This document shows, one piece after another, positions 15,625 to 24,934 of a stretch of 64,000 bases of DNA. The notes beneath the pieces were generated by a model. That model was not told where the DNA came from and made no database searches. It saw only the letters and a list, made by a program, of their open reading frames with translations. The DNA is from Streptomyces sp. NBC_01485. Its GTDB lineage: Bacteria; Actinomycetota; Actinomycetes; Streptomycetales; Streptomycetaceae. A program made the position numbers and the translations under genes. The stretch spans positions 3,348,001 to 3,412,000 of the forward strand of contig NZ_CP109435.1 in NCBI RefSeq assembly GCF_036227125.1, given 5' to 3'. The first letter of the stretch is position 1; the number at the start of each line of letters is the position of its first letter.

Positions 15625-18600
15625 GCGCCTCGCTCCCCGCCGCCGAGTCACGTATCCAACTGTCCTTCGGGCAGGAGCAGTTGTGGTTCCTGGACCAGAT
15701 GAGTCCCGGGGAGACCACCTACAACGTCATCCAGGCCTACCGGCTGCGCGGCCCGCTGGACGTGCCCGCGCTGGAGCAGTCCCTCAACGTGCTGGTGGCG
15801 CGCCACGAGCAGTTGCGGGTGACCTTCCACTCGGCGGACGGCGTCCCCTACCAGGTCGTCTCCCCGGTCCAGCACCGTCCGCTGCCGCTCCAGGACCTCT
15901 CCGGACTGGCCCCCGAGGAGGCGGAGCGCGCGCTGGGCACCGCGCTCCAGACCGAGGCCGACACCCCGTTCGACCTCGCCGCGGGGCCCGTGTCCCGGTT
16001 CCGGCTGCTCCGGCTGGCCGCCGAGGAGCACGTGCTCTGCCTCGGCTTCCACCACATCGTCACCGACGGCTGGTCCGGCGGCGTGATCAGCCGCGAGATA
16101 TCCCAGGCCTACGGGGATCTCGCCGCCGGCCGCACCCCCGAACTCCCGGAGCTGACGGTCGGCTACGACGACCACGTCAAGGGGCAGCGGCAGCAGCGGG
16201 CCGAGGGCGTCTGGGAGGAGGAGCTCAAGTACTGGCAGGAGCGGCTGGCCGGACTCGAAGCGCTCGAACTGCCCGCCGACCGGCTGCGACCGGCCGAGCC
16301 CACGCAGGGCGGCGAGACCTTCGTCGTCGACTTCCCCGCCGAACTCCTCACCAAGGCACGCGCGTTGGCGCACGAGCGGGGCGCGTCGCTGTACATGGTG
16401 GTCGCCGCGGCGCTGAACGTCGTACTGAGCCGGTACAGCGGCCAGGACGACATCGCCCTCGGGGTGCCGATGCTCGGCCGTACCGACCCCGAACTCGAGG
16501 ACGTCGTCGGCCTGTTCATCAACATGACGGTGCTGCGCTCCGACCTGTCCGGCGGCGTCACCTTCGCCGAGCTGCTGGAGCGCATCACCGACGCCAACCT
16601 CGACATGTACGACAACCAGGACGTGCCGTTCGACCATGTCGTGGACCGGGTACAGCCGGTCCGGGACGCGGGCCGCAACCCGCTGTTCCAGATCGCCTGC
16701 CAACTGCTCGGCGAGACGACCACCGGCGACGCGTTCCAACTGGCGGGCCTGACGGCCGAGACGGTCGCGGTGTCCGGCACCCGCTCCCGGTTCGACCTGT
16801 CGTTCAGTTTCGTCGAGGGCGCCGAACGGCTGCGCCTGGTCGTCGAGTTCGCGACCGACCTGTACGACCGCTGGCGCGTCGAGGCCCTGATCGCGCACTT
16901 CCAGACGGTGCTGACGGCTGCGGCGGACGCCCCGGACACCCCGGTCTCGGCGCTGCCGCTGCTGTCCGGGGCGGAGCGCGAGGAACTGCTCGCGGTGGGG
17001 CGCGGAGCCGACTTCGACTATCCGACGGAGCCGGTGCACGCGACGATCGCCCGGATCGCCGAGGAGCATCCGGAGCTGGTCGCGGCGGTCTGCCGCGGCG
17101 TGGAGCTGACGTACGGCGAGCTGATGCGGCGGGCCGGCAAACTCGCGCGCCACATCCGTTCCCGGGGCGTGGAGCGCGAGCAGGTCGTGGCCATCGCGAT
17201 GGACCGCGATCTGGACGCGCTGGTGGCGATCCTGGGCGTCATGGTGTCCGGCGCCGCGTACACGATCATCGACCCGTCGCACCCCGACGCCCGGCTGGAC
17301 CACATGCTGCGGGACACCGCGACCCCGCTGGTCATCACGCGGGAAGCGGCGCTCGGGGACCTGCCGGACTCGTGCGGCTGGGAGAGCCTGCGCATCGACG
17401 CCGACTGGGACGTCGTCGAGGCGCAGCCGGACGACGTCCCGCTGGCGGAGTGGGCGGAGCCGACCTCCCTGGTGTACGTCCTCTACACCTCGGGGTCGAC
17501 CGGGCGGCCCAAGGGCGTGATGATCGAGCAGCGCGGTCTGCGCATGTTCATCGAGGCGTACCGGCGCAGCTTCGGCGAGTGGGACCACACCGACCGGCTG
17601 CTGCAACTGCCGGCGCTGACCTTCGACATGTCGCAGGGCGAGATCTTCGCCGGTCTGATCAGCGGCTCGGCGATGGTGCTGGTGGCGCCGGAGGACGCCT
17701 CGTCGCCGGAGTCCCTGGGCGGTCTGATCCGGGATCAGCGGGTCACGTACGCCGGTCTGTCGCCCGCGATCCTGTCCGTGGTGGAGGCGGGGCCGTACCC
17801 GGACCTGAAGTACATCATGGGCGGCGCGGAGGCCCTGCCGGCCGAGCTGGTCAACAAGTGGAACCTGCCGGGCCGCAAGTTCGTGAACCTCTACGGGCCC
17901 ACCGAGGCGTCGGTCGCGACCACCGAGTACCTGTGCGAGCACCGGGAATGGCAGTCGTCGCCGCCCATCGGCCGGCCCGAGTTCAGCCGGCTGCACTACG
18001 TGGTCGACAAGGAGTTCAACCTCGTGCCGGTCGGCGTGCCGGGCGAGCTGCTGATCGGCGGCGACGAGGGGCTGGCCCGCGGCTATCTGAACCTGCCGGA
18101 GATGACGGACGAGAAGTTCGTGCCCGACCCGTTCCTGGGCGAGGGCCGGGTCTACCGCACGGGTGACCTGGTGCGCTGGACGCGTGATCTGCAGATCGAC
18201 TTCATCGGCCGCCTGGACAACCAGGTGAAGCTGCGCGGCCTGCGGATCGAGCTCGGGGAGATCGAGTCGGGGCTGCTGACGCACCCGAGGATCCGGATGG
18301 CCCTGGTCCTGCTGCGGGAGGACGGCGGGGAGAAGCAGCTCGTCGCCTACTACACGGTGCTCGGCGACACCTCGCCGACCGTGGCCGAGCTGCGGGAGCA
18401 CCTGGGCCGCACGATGCCCGAGTACATGGTGCCCACGGCCTGGGTGGAGCTGACGGAGTTCCCGCTGACCCCGGCCCGCAAGATCAACCGCGGCGCGCTG
18501 CCCGCTCCGGTGTCCGCGGCGGCCGACGGCGAGGCGAGTTTCGTCGCCCCGGCGACCGCGACGGAGGAGAAGGTGGCCGAGGTCTTCGGCGCCGTGCTGT

Positions 18601-18806
18601 CCATGCCGCAGATCGGAGCCGACGGCAGCTTCTTCGAGCTGGGGGGCAACTCGCTCCAGGCGATGCGCGTGGTGAGCCGGCTGAACAAGCACTTCGGCGT
18701 CAAGGTCAACGTCCGTCTGCTGTACGGCGGTGCCACGGTCGCCACCATCGCCACGGCCGTCGACACCCTGACCGAGGCCAAGAAGGCGGCGGGTACACAT
18801 GCTTGA
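15621..18806 (+). CDS. Nonribosomal peptide synthetase module, C-A-T
   Basis: A 1061-residue complete module. The condensation domain spans about 10-440 with an intact H144-HIVTD-G150 active site. The adenylation domain spans about 455-960: A3 LYTSGSTGRPKG near 621, YGPTEASVA, RTGDLVRW and the A10 lysine in LTPARKINRGALP. The carrier domain has the phosphopantetheine serine at S1011 (LGGNSLQAM). A manual GrsA-based reading gives D-M-G-G-I-G-L-V-A-K as specificity residues, which I cannot assign. The ATG overlaps the aminotransferase stop. With an N-terminal C domain it must receive a substrate from another carrier. Confidence 0.93.
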   Translation: MSASLPAAESRIQLSFGQEQLWFLDQMSPGETTYNVIQAYRLRGPLDVPALEQSLNVLVARHEQLRVTFHSADGVPYQVVSPVQHRPLPLQDLSGLAPEEAERALGTALQTEADTPFDLAAGPVSRFRLLRLAAEEHVLCLGFHHIVTDGWSGGVISREISQAYGDLAAGRTPELPELTVGYDDHVKGQRQQRAEGVWEEELKYWQERLAGLEALELPADRLRPAEPTQGGETFVVDFPAELLTKARALAHERGASLYMVVAAALNVVLSRYSGQDDIALGVPMLGRTDPELEDVVGLFINMTVLRSDLSGGVTFAELLERITDANLDMYDNQDVPFDHVVDRVQPVRDAGRNPLFQIACQLLGETTTGDAFQLAGLTAETVAVSGTRSRFDLSFSFVEGAERLRLVVEFATDLYDRWRVEALIAHFQTVLTAAADAPDTPVSALPLLSGAEREELLAVGRGADFDYPTEPVHATIARIAEEHPELVAAVCRGVELTYGELMRRAGKLARHIRSRGVEREQVVAIAMDRDLDALVAILGVMVSGAAYTIIDPSHPDARLDHMLRDTATPLVITREAALGDLPDSCGWESLRIDADWDVVEAQPDDVPLAEWAEPTSLVYVLYTSGSTGRPKGVMIEQRGLRMFIEAYRRSFGEWDHTDRLLQLPALTFDMSQGEIFAGLISGSAMVLVAPEDASSPESLGGLIRDQRVTYAGLSPAILSVVEAGPYPDLKYIMGGAEALPAELVNKWNLPGRKFVNLYGPTEASVATTEYLCEHREWQSSPPIGRPEFSRLHYVVDKEFNLVPVGVPGELLIGGDEGLARGYLNLPEMTDEKFVPDPFLGEGRVYRTGDLVRWTRDLQIDFIGRLDNQVKLRGLRIELGEIESGLLTHPRIRMALVLLREDGGEKQLVAYYTVLGDTSPTVAELREHLGRTMPEYMVPTAWVELTEFPLTPARKINRGALPAPVSAAADGEASFVAPATATEEKVAEVFGAVLSMPQIGADGSFFELGGNSLQAMRVVSRLNKHFGVKVNVRLLYGGATVATIATAVDTLTEAKKAAGTHA

Positions 18807-20241
18807 GGCCCCGTCGGCCACGACGACCCCGACCCGCAGACACAACGACGCCCCTGCCGTTACCGGCTCCGCGCAGGCCCTGCTCCTGCGCCGTGGGGCG
18901 GAGCTGCTGAACCGGACCGATCCCGAGCTGGCCGTGCTGCTCGACCGGGAGGTGGAGGAGCAGACGGCGACGCTGGCGATGGTGGCGTCCTCCAGTGCCG
19001 CGAGCCCGTCGGTGCTGGCCACGGGCGGCGCCGCCCTGTCGAACGTGACGGCCGAGGGCTATCCGGGGGCCCGCTACCACCCCGGCGCGGGCCGGTTCGA
19101 CGTGGTGGAGCGGCTGGCCGCCGACCGGGCCCGGCATGCCTTCGGCGCCCGCTACGCCAACGTCCAGCCGCACTCCTGCTCCTCGGCGAACCAGGCCGTG
19201 CTGGCCGCGTTACTGCCCCCGGGCGGCGTCCTGCTCGCCCTCGACCTGGACTCAGGGGGCCATCTCACCCACGGGTCCGCCGCCTCGGTCACCGGGCGCC
19301 ACTACCGGGCCGTCCACTACGGCCTGGACGAACGGGGGTTCGTCGACTACGACCAGGCGGCCGAACTGGCCCGGCTGCACCGCCCCACGGTGCTCATCGC
19401 GGGGGCCAGCGCCTATCCGCGGATGCTCGACTTCGCCCGGTTCCGGGCGATCGCGGACTCCGTCGGGGCCTTCCTCGTGGCCGACGTCTCGCACATCGCC
19501 GGCCTGGTGGCCGCGGGCGAACACCCCAGCCCCATCGACCTCGCCCACGTCACCACCACCAGCACGTACAAGCAACTGGGCGGCCCGCGCGGGGGGTTGA
19601 TCCTCATCGGCCGGGAACACCGCACCCCCGGCCCCGACGGCCGTACCCCGCTGGACCGGCTGATGCAGCGGGCGGTGTTCCCGCAGTCGCAGGGCACTCC
19701 GAGCCCGGCGGCGATCGCGGCGAAGGCGCATGCGCTCAAGTCGGTGGCGGAACCGGCGTTCAAGGAGACCATGCGGCTGGTCGTCGACGACGCCGCGGCG
19801 CTCGCCGGCGACCTGGCGGCGCTCGGCCACCGGGTGCTGACCGGCGGCACCGACAACCACATGGTGCTGCTGGACATGGCCGTACGCGGCATGACCGGTG
19901 TCGTCGCCGAACGGGCCCTGGAGGACTGCGGCATCCTCACGAACCGCAACCGCATCCCCGGCGACGTCAAACCGCCGCTCGTCGCCGGCGGCCTGCGGCT
20001 GGGCACGAACGTGCTGGCGCAGCGGGGCATGGGGCCCGCCGAGATGCGGGTCTGCGCCGGTCTCCTGCACGAGGTGCTCACCGCCACCACCGTCCGCACG
20101 GACACCGAGTACCGCACCGACCCGGCGGTCCGCGACCGGGTACGGGCCGAGGTGGCCGCCCTGTGCCGCGCCCACCCGCTGCCCTTCGCGGCCGCCGTTC
20201 CCGACGACGTCCCCGACCTCGCCCCAGGAGAGCGGCCTTGA
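18799..20241 (+). CDS. Serine hydroxymethyltransferase-like PLP enzyme
   Basis: A 480-residue SHMT paralogue overlapping the NRPS by eight bases. Recognisable: AEGYPGARYHPG (catalytic E86), QPHSCSSANQAVL, GGHLTHGS, DVSHIAGLVAAG and the PLP lysine K258 in STYKQLGGPRGG. Departures from housekeeping SHMT include RYYGGC changed to RYHPGA, THK to TYK and LRGPRGG to LGGPRGG, all near the active site. Secondary-metabolism relatives include alpha-methylserine-forming FmoH and threonine transaldolases such as ObiH and LipK. A role in making a modified serine or beta-hydroxy amino acid for the next module is likely. Confidence 0.85.
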   Translation: MLEAPSATTTPTRRHNDAPAVTGSAQALLLRRGAELLNRTDPELAVLLDREVEEQTATLAMVASSSAASPSVLATGGAALSNVTAEGYPGARYHPGAGRFDVVERLAADRARHAFGARYANVQPHSCSSANQAVLAALLPPGGVLLALDLDSGGHLTHGSAASVTGRHYRAVHYGLDERGFVDYDQAAELARLHRPTVLIAGASAYPRMLDFARFRAIADSVGAFLVADVSHIAGLVAAGEHPSPIDLAHVTTTSTYKQLGGPRGGLILIGREHRTPGPDGRTPLDRLMQRAVFPQSQGTPSPAAIAAKAHALKSVAEPAFKETMRLVVDDAAALAGDLAALGHRVLTGGTDNHMVLLDMAVRGMTGVVAERALEDCGILTNRNRIPGDVKPPLVAGGLRLGTNVLAQRGMGPAEMRVCAGLLHEVLTATTVRTDTEYRTDPAVRDRVRAEVAALCRAHPLPFAAAVPDDVPDLAPGERP

Positions 20242-22691
20242 CCCTGAACGCGTCTCCCCACGCCCCCTCCCCGGCCGGTCGCCGCCCCACGCCTCCCGCG
20301 CTACTGCCGGCCGACCGGCCACGGCTGCCCGAAGCCGCCCCGGACCGCACCGCCACCGTCCGGGTGCGGCTCGGCCCCTCGGCCCGCACCGCCCCGGACG
20401 ACCTGCTCCTGGCCGCGTTCACCGCGCTGCTGCACCGCTGGACGGGCCAGCCCGAGTTCACCTTCGCCGCCCGCACACCCGAGACGGGCGCGGTACACCT
20501 GACCTGCGCCGTCAAGGCGTCGGAGACCCTCACCGAACTGGCCCGCGCCACCGCCACCGCCACCACCTACCGGGCGGCGGCGGCCACGGACCCCGCCCAC
20601 CCCGACGAGTTCGAACTCGTCCTGCACCCGCCGCACGCCGACGACGACCACCCGCGCACCGCCGAACTGCGGTACGCGCCCGCCCTGTTCGACCACGACA
20701 CCATGGTCCGGCTGCTGGCCTGCTACCGCACCCTGCTGGACGACGCGCTGGCCGCCCCGGACCGTCCGGTCTCCGGGCTGCGTCTGCTCCCGGAGGCCGA
20801 GCTGCACCGCATGCTCGTCGAGTGGAACGCCACCGGCACGGACCTCCCGCACGACGTGTGCCTGCACACCGCGTTCGAGGCCCGCGCCGCCGCGTCGCCG
20901 GCCGCCCTCGCACTGGTCAGGGGCGGCAGCGGCCGGCGAACATGGACGTACCGCGAGGTCAACGAGGCGGCGAACCGGCTCGCCCACCATCTGCGCGACC
21001 TGGGCATCGGCCCCGACCGGCGGGTCGGCATCTGCCTGGAACGCTCCCCCGACCTGCTGGTCGCCGTCCTCGGAGTGCTCAAGGCGGGCGGCGCGTACGT
21101 ACCGCTCGACCCCGACTACCCCGAGCAGCGTCTCGCCGCGATGATGACCGGCAGTTCGTGCACGGCGGTCGTCACCCGCAGCGGACCGGCCGCCGGCCTG
21201 CCCCTGCCGGACACCGCGCCGGGCGGCCCGGTGGTGCTCCTCGACCGCGACGAGGCCCTCCTCGCCGCCCGCCCGGCCCACAACCCGCAGGGCGGCGCCA
21301 CCCCCGACGACCTCGCCTACGTCATCCACACCTCGGGCTCGACCGGCGCGCCCAAGCCGATCGCCCTGCGCCACCGCGGGGTGATGAACAACATCGCTGA
21401 CCTCAACTCCCGTTACGGCGTGGGCCCTTGCGACCGGGTCCTCGCGCTGTCCTCGCCCAGCTTCGACATGTCGGTGTACGAGTTCCTCGGGCTGACGACC
21501 GCCGGCGGCACCGTGATCCTGCCGGAACCGGAGCGGGCCAAGGACCCCGAGCACTGGGCGGAGCTGCTGGCCGCCCACCGGGTCACCGTCTGGAACTCGG
21601 CCCCCGCCCTCCTCGACCTGGTCGTCAGCCACCTGGACGGCGTCGGCGCGCAGCCGCTCGGCGATCTGCGGCTGGCTCTGCTCGGCGGCGACTGGATCCC
21701 CGTGTCGCTGCCCGACCGGGCCCGCGCGGTGGCCCCCGCCCTGCGCTTCGTCGCCCTCGGCGGAGCCACCGAGTCGTCCATCCACTCCACCCTCTACGAG
21801 GTACGGGAGACCGACCCGCGCTGGACGAGCGTCCCGTACGGGCGCCCCATGGCCAACCAGCGCACCTACATCCTCGACGAGGCTCGCCGGCCGGTGCCGC
21901 CGGGCGTCCCCGGCGAACTCCACCTGGCGGGCATCGGGCTCGCCCGGGACTACCTCGGCCGGCCCGAGCAGACGGCGGAGCGGTTCTTCACCTGGTCCTG
22001 CGGCGAGGTGCGGGACGAGCGCCTCTACCGGACCGGCGATGTGGCCCGCTACGGCCCCGACGGCCTGATCGAGCTGCTGGGCAGGTCCGACTTCCAGGTC
22101 AAGGTGCGCGGTCTGCGCATCGAACTCGGCGAGATCGAGGCCGTCCTGCGGGCCCACGACACCGTCCGGGAGGCGGTCGTCACCGCGCACCCCGACGGGT
22201 CGGGCGACACCCGGCTGGTCGCCCATGTCGTCCCGGTGGCGGGCGGGGCCGTGAAGCCGGAGGCGGTCGGTGAGCATGCCGCACGGTCGCTGCCCCGCTT
22301 CATGGTGCCGAGTACCGTACTCGTCCTGGAAGAGCTGCCGTTGACGCCGAACGGCAAGGTCGACCGCAGGGCGCTGCCCGCCCCGCCGGCGGCCGTCGGC
22401 GAGCCGGACCGGTCGTACACGACGCCGGTCACGCCGACCGAGCGGACGGTGGCCGAGGTCTTCGCCACCGTGCTGTCCGTGTCCCGAGTCGGCGCGGACA
22501 GCAGCTTCTTCGCGGTCGGCGGCAACTCACTCCAGGCCATGCGCGCCGTCACCCGCCTCAACAAGCACTTCGGGGTGCGGGTCAGCGTCCGGCTGCTGTA
22601 CGGCGACAGCACCGTCAGCGGCATCGCCTCCGTCATCGACGAGCGGCTCGCCCAGTCCGTACCGACCACGAACGGAGCACCGGAGCAGTGA
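20238..22691 (+). CDS. NRPS with truncated condensation domain, C*-A-T
   Basis: An 817-residue protein read from a TTG at 20238 that overlaps the SHMT-like stop (TTGA). Residues about 35-190 match only the C-terminal half of a condensation domain (DDLLLAAFTALLHRWTGQPE); no HHxxxDG motif exists. The adenylation domain follows at about 210-710 (A3 VIHTSGSTGAPKP near 362, LGGATESSI, A10 LTPNGKVDRRALP), then a carrier domain with S764. Manually read specificity residues are D-M-Y-N-L-G-L-I-H-K, closest in pattern to cysteine codes (DLYN-SLIWK) but with two changes. Without a working C domain it probably loads the first amino acid. Confidence 0.9.
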   Translation: MTLNASPHAPSPAGRRPTPPALLPADRPRLPEAAPDRTATVRVRLGPSARTAPDDLLLAAFTALLHRWTGQPEFTFAARTPETGAVHLTCAVKASETLTELARATATATTYRAAAATDPAHPDEFELVLHPPHADDDHPRTAELRYAPALFDHDTMVRLLACYRTLLDDALAAPDRPVSGLRLLPEAELHRMLVEWNATGTDLPHDVCLHTAFEARAAASPAALALVRGGSGRRTWTYREVNEAANRLAHHLRDLGIGPDRRVGICLERSPDLLVAVLGVLKAGGAYVPLDPDYPEQRLAAMMTGSSCTAVVTRSGPAAGLPLPDTAPGGPVVLLDRDEALLAARPAHNPQGGATPDDLAYVIHTSGSTGAPKPIALRHRGVMNNIADLNSRYGVGPCDRVLALSSPSFDMSVYEFLGLTTAGGTVILPEPERAKDPEHWAELLAAHRVTVWNSAPALLDLVVSHLDGVGAQPLGDLRLALLGGDWIPVSLPDRARAVAPALRFVALGGATESSIHSTLYEVRETDPRWTSVPYGRPMANQRTYILDEARRPVPPGVPGELHLAGIGLARDYLGRPEQTAERFFTWSCGEVRDERLYRTGDVARYGPDGLIELLGRSDFQVKVRGLRIELGEIEAVLRAHDTVREAVVTAHPDGSGDTRLVAHVVPVAGGAVKPEAVGEHAARSLPRFMVPSTVLVLEELPLTPNGKVDRRALPAPPAAVGEPDRSYTTPVTPTERTVAEVFATVLSVSRVGADSSFFAVGGNSLQAMRAVTRLNKHFGVRVSVRLLYGDSTVSGIASVIDERLAQSVPTTNGAPEQ

Positions 22692-23503
22692 CCGAACCCT
22701 CCGTCGACAGCATCGTCCCCCTCCGCGAAACAGGCGCCCTGCCCCCGCTCCACTGCGTCCACCCGGTCTCCGGCTCGCCCTACTGCTACGCGGGCATGAC
22801 GCACCAACTCGACGCCGAACGCCCGGTGTTCGGCTTCGAGGCACCCGGTTTCGACGGTGTCTCCGAGCCCGCGCGCTCCATCCAGGAGCTGGCCGACCGG
22901 CACACGGCCGCCCTGCGCACGGTCCGCCCGCACGGCCCGTACCAGTTGCTCGGCTGGTCGCTCGGCGGGGTCGTCGCCTACGAGATGGCACGCCTGCTGA
23001 CCGCCGCGGGAGAAGACGTACCCCTGCTCGTCATCGTCGACGCGGCCCTGCCCGGCACGCAGTCCGTGCCGCCCGAGGACCAGCTCGCCCGCTACTTCCT
23101 GTACGACTTCCTCGGCGTGACGAGCGACCGGGCACCCGGCATCGACAAGGCCCTCGCGGGCATGCGGCCGGAGGCGGAACCGGCCGAGATCTTCGCCGCG
23201 GTGGAGCACGACGGCGCCGTGCCCGAGGAGTTCGACGCGGAGTTCCTGCTGGAGCGCTACGCCCTCTTCAGCACCCATGTCAGGGCCCTGCGGCAGCACT
23301 CCCTGACGTCGGACCACGACGGCCCCACGATCCTGATCAAGGCCGCGCGGTCGACGGAACGCCTGCTGGACTGGCACCCCCACCTGAGCCGGCTGACCGA
23401 ACACACCGTGCCCGGCGACCACCACTCCGTGTGGCAGGAGCCCGGCCTCGCCGCCCTCAGCCGCATCGTCGACCAGGCCCTACGAGAGGCGACGCCGGCA
23501 TGA
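22688..23503 (+). CDS. Stand-alone thioesterase, alpha/beta hydrolase
   Basis: A 271-residue thioesterase of the NRPS/PKS type. The nucleophile elbow is GWS91LGG after PHGPYQLL, and the catalytic His is at about 245 in GDHHSVW. The sequence resembles chain-terminating domains (type I) more than short proofreading type II enzymes. As the synthetases here carry no TE domain, it may release the product. GTG start overlaps the NRPS stop by four bases. Confidence 0.88.
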   Translation: MTEPSVDSIVPLRETGALPPLHCVHPVSGSPYCYAGMTHQLDAERPVFGFEAPGFDGVSEPARSIQELADRHTAALRTVRPHGPYQLLGWSLGGVVAYEMARLLTAAGEDVPLLVIVDAALPGTQSVPPEDQLARYFLYDFLGVTSDRAPGIDKALAGMRPEAEPAEIFAAVEHDGAVPEEFDAEFLLERYALFSTHVRALRQHSLTSDHDGPTILIKAARSTERLLDWHPHLSRLTEHTVPGDHHSVWQEPGLAALSRIVDQALREATPA

Positions 23504-24834
23504 CGGAGCACGGCACCCACCCCGAGGCGGTCGCCACGGCCGAGCCGGACGGCCCACCGCCCCGCTCGCTGTGGCACCACCGGGACTTCATGGTGTTCTG
23601 GACGGGCGAGGCGCTCTCCCTGTACGGCACCCAGATCACCGCCCTGGCGCTGCCGCTCACCGCCGTCCTGGTCTTCGACGTGGGCGCGGAGCAGCTCGGC
23701 CTGCTGCGGTTCGCCCAGTTGGTCCCGTTCCTGGGGCTGGCGCTGCTCTTCGGCGTGTGGGTGGACCGGGTCCGCAAGCGGCCGGTGATGCTGGGCGCCA
23801 ACCTGGCCCGGATGGTGCTGATCGGCCTGGTCCCGGTCCTCTACCACTACGACCTGCTGACGCTCCCGCTGCTGTACGTGCTGGCGCTGGGCGTCGGGGT
23901 GGCGACGGTGCTCTTCGACGTGAGCTGGATGTCGTACGTCCCGGTGCTGGTGAAGGACCGGCGCAGTCTGCTGGAGGCCAACACCAAGCTCAACGCCACG
24001 CTGTCGTCGGCGGACATCGCCGGTCCGGGCGTGGCCGGCACGCTGGTGAGCGCGTTCTCGGCGCCCTTCGCGATGACCGCCAACGCCTTCTCGTACGCCG
24101 TGTCGGTGGTCTCCCTCCTCCTCATCAGAACCCCCGAACCGGCCCCGCAGGCCCCCCGCGACAAACGGCCGCTGCGCGCCGAGCTCGCCGAGGGCCTGCG
24201 CTGGGTGTTCGGCAACCGGTGGCTGCGCGCGATCGGACTCGTCGGCTGCTCCTGCAACTTCCTGCTCACCATGGTGCAGTCGCTGTTCCTGCTGTACGCC
24301 GTGCGCGACAAGGACCTGTCGGCCGCCGCGGTCGGCTTCGTCATGGGCGCGGCGGCCGTGGGCGGTCTGCTGGGCGCGCTGGTGTCCGGCATGGTGGTGC
24401 GCCGGCTGACGGTGGGCCGCGCCTACCAGGTGTCGGTCTCGGTCATCTTCCTCGGCCCGCTGCTGATCCCGGTGGCGGCCGGTCCGAGCTGGCTGCTCAT
24501 GATCTTCTTCGTCGCCTCGTTCTTCCTGGAGTACTTCGGCACCAGCGTCTCGAACGTCCTCATCGTGAGCCTGCGCCAGACCATCACCCCGCAGCACCTG
24601 ATGGGCCGGATGACAGCCGCGATGCGCATGCTCCTGTACGGCGGCGGCGCGCTCGGCGGCCCCGTGGGCGGCCTGCTGGCGGCCCTGGCCGGACTGCACG
24701 GCGCCCTGTGGATCGCGGGCGTGATCTCCGCCGCGATGCTCGTCCCGATCATCCTGTCCCCGGTCGGCCGCCTCCGCGCCATGCCGACGGGGCCCGAGGA
24801 CGGCGCCCTCACGGGCACGCCGGGTCCCGGGTAG
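23500..24834 (+). CDS. MFS efflux transporter (enterobactin-exporter-like)
   Basis: A 444-residue major facilitator with about 12 membrane segments. The WHHRDFMVFWTGEALSLYGTQ opening and the central RPLRAELAEGLRWVFGNRWLR are typical of the EntS-like MFS group found in peptide and siderophore clusters. ATG at 23500 overlaps the thioesterase stop. It is the last gene of the operon and the likely product exporter and self-resistance factor. Confidence 0.87.
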   Translation: MTEHGTHPEAVATAEPDGPPPRSLWHHRDFMVFWTGEALSLYGTQITALALPLTAVLVFDVGAEQLGLLRFAQLVPFLGLALLFGVWVDRVRKRPVMLGANLARMVLIGLVPVLYHYDLLTLPLLYVLALGVGVATVLFDVSWMSYVPVLVKDRRSLLEANTKLNATLSSADIAGPGVAGTLVSAFSAPFAMTANAFSYAVSVVSLLLIRTPEPAPQAPRDKRPLRAELAEGLRWVFGNRWLRAIGLVGCSCNFLLTMVQSLFLLYAVRDKDLSAAAVGFVMGAAAVGGLLGALVSGMVVRRLTVGRAYQVSVSVIFLGPLLIPVAAGPSWLLMIFFVASFFLEYFGTSVSNVLIVSLRQTITPQHLMGRMTAAMRMLLYGGGALGGPVGGLLAALAGLHGALWIAGVISAAMLVPIILSPVGRLRAMPTGPEDGALTGTPGPG

Positions 24835-24842
24835 GCGAGTTG

Positions 24843-24882
24843 CAGAAAGGTGACACTCCGGCACCGAAGTGTCACCTTTCTG
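24843..24882. terminator. Perfect 15-bp stem hairpin, bidirectional terminator
   Basis: CAGAAAGGTGACACT (24843-24857) and AGTGTCACCTTTCTG (24868-24882) pair perfectly around a 10-base loop, eight bases after the MFS stop and about 50 bases before the end of the convergent PPTase gene. It ends in a T-rich arm on both strands, so it can stop transcription from both sides. Confidence 0.85.
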
Positions 24883-24934
24883 TGCGGACCACCCCCGGGC
24901 AGGCACCCGACAGAGAGCCGCACCGCCCACGTGG

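Noticed and set aside
15648..19022. Very long open frame on the minus strand opposite the first NRPS (over 1100 codons)
   Set aside because: It lacks known motifs, and the plus-strand frame has a full set of NRPS motifs. In very GC-rich DNA the antisense frames of real genes stay open because stop codons are rare.
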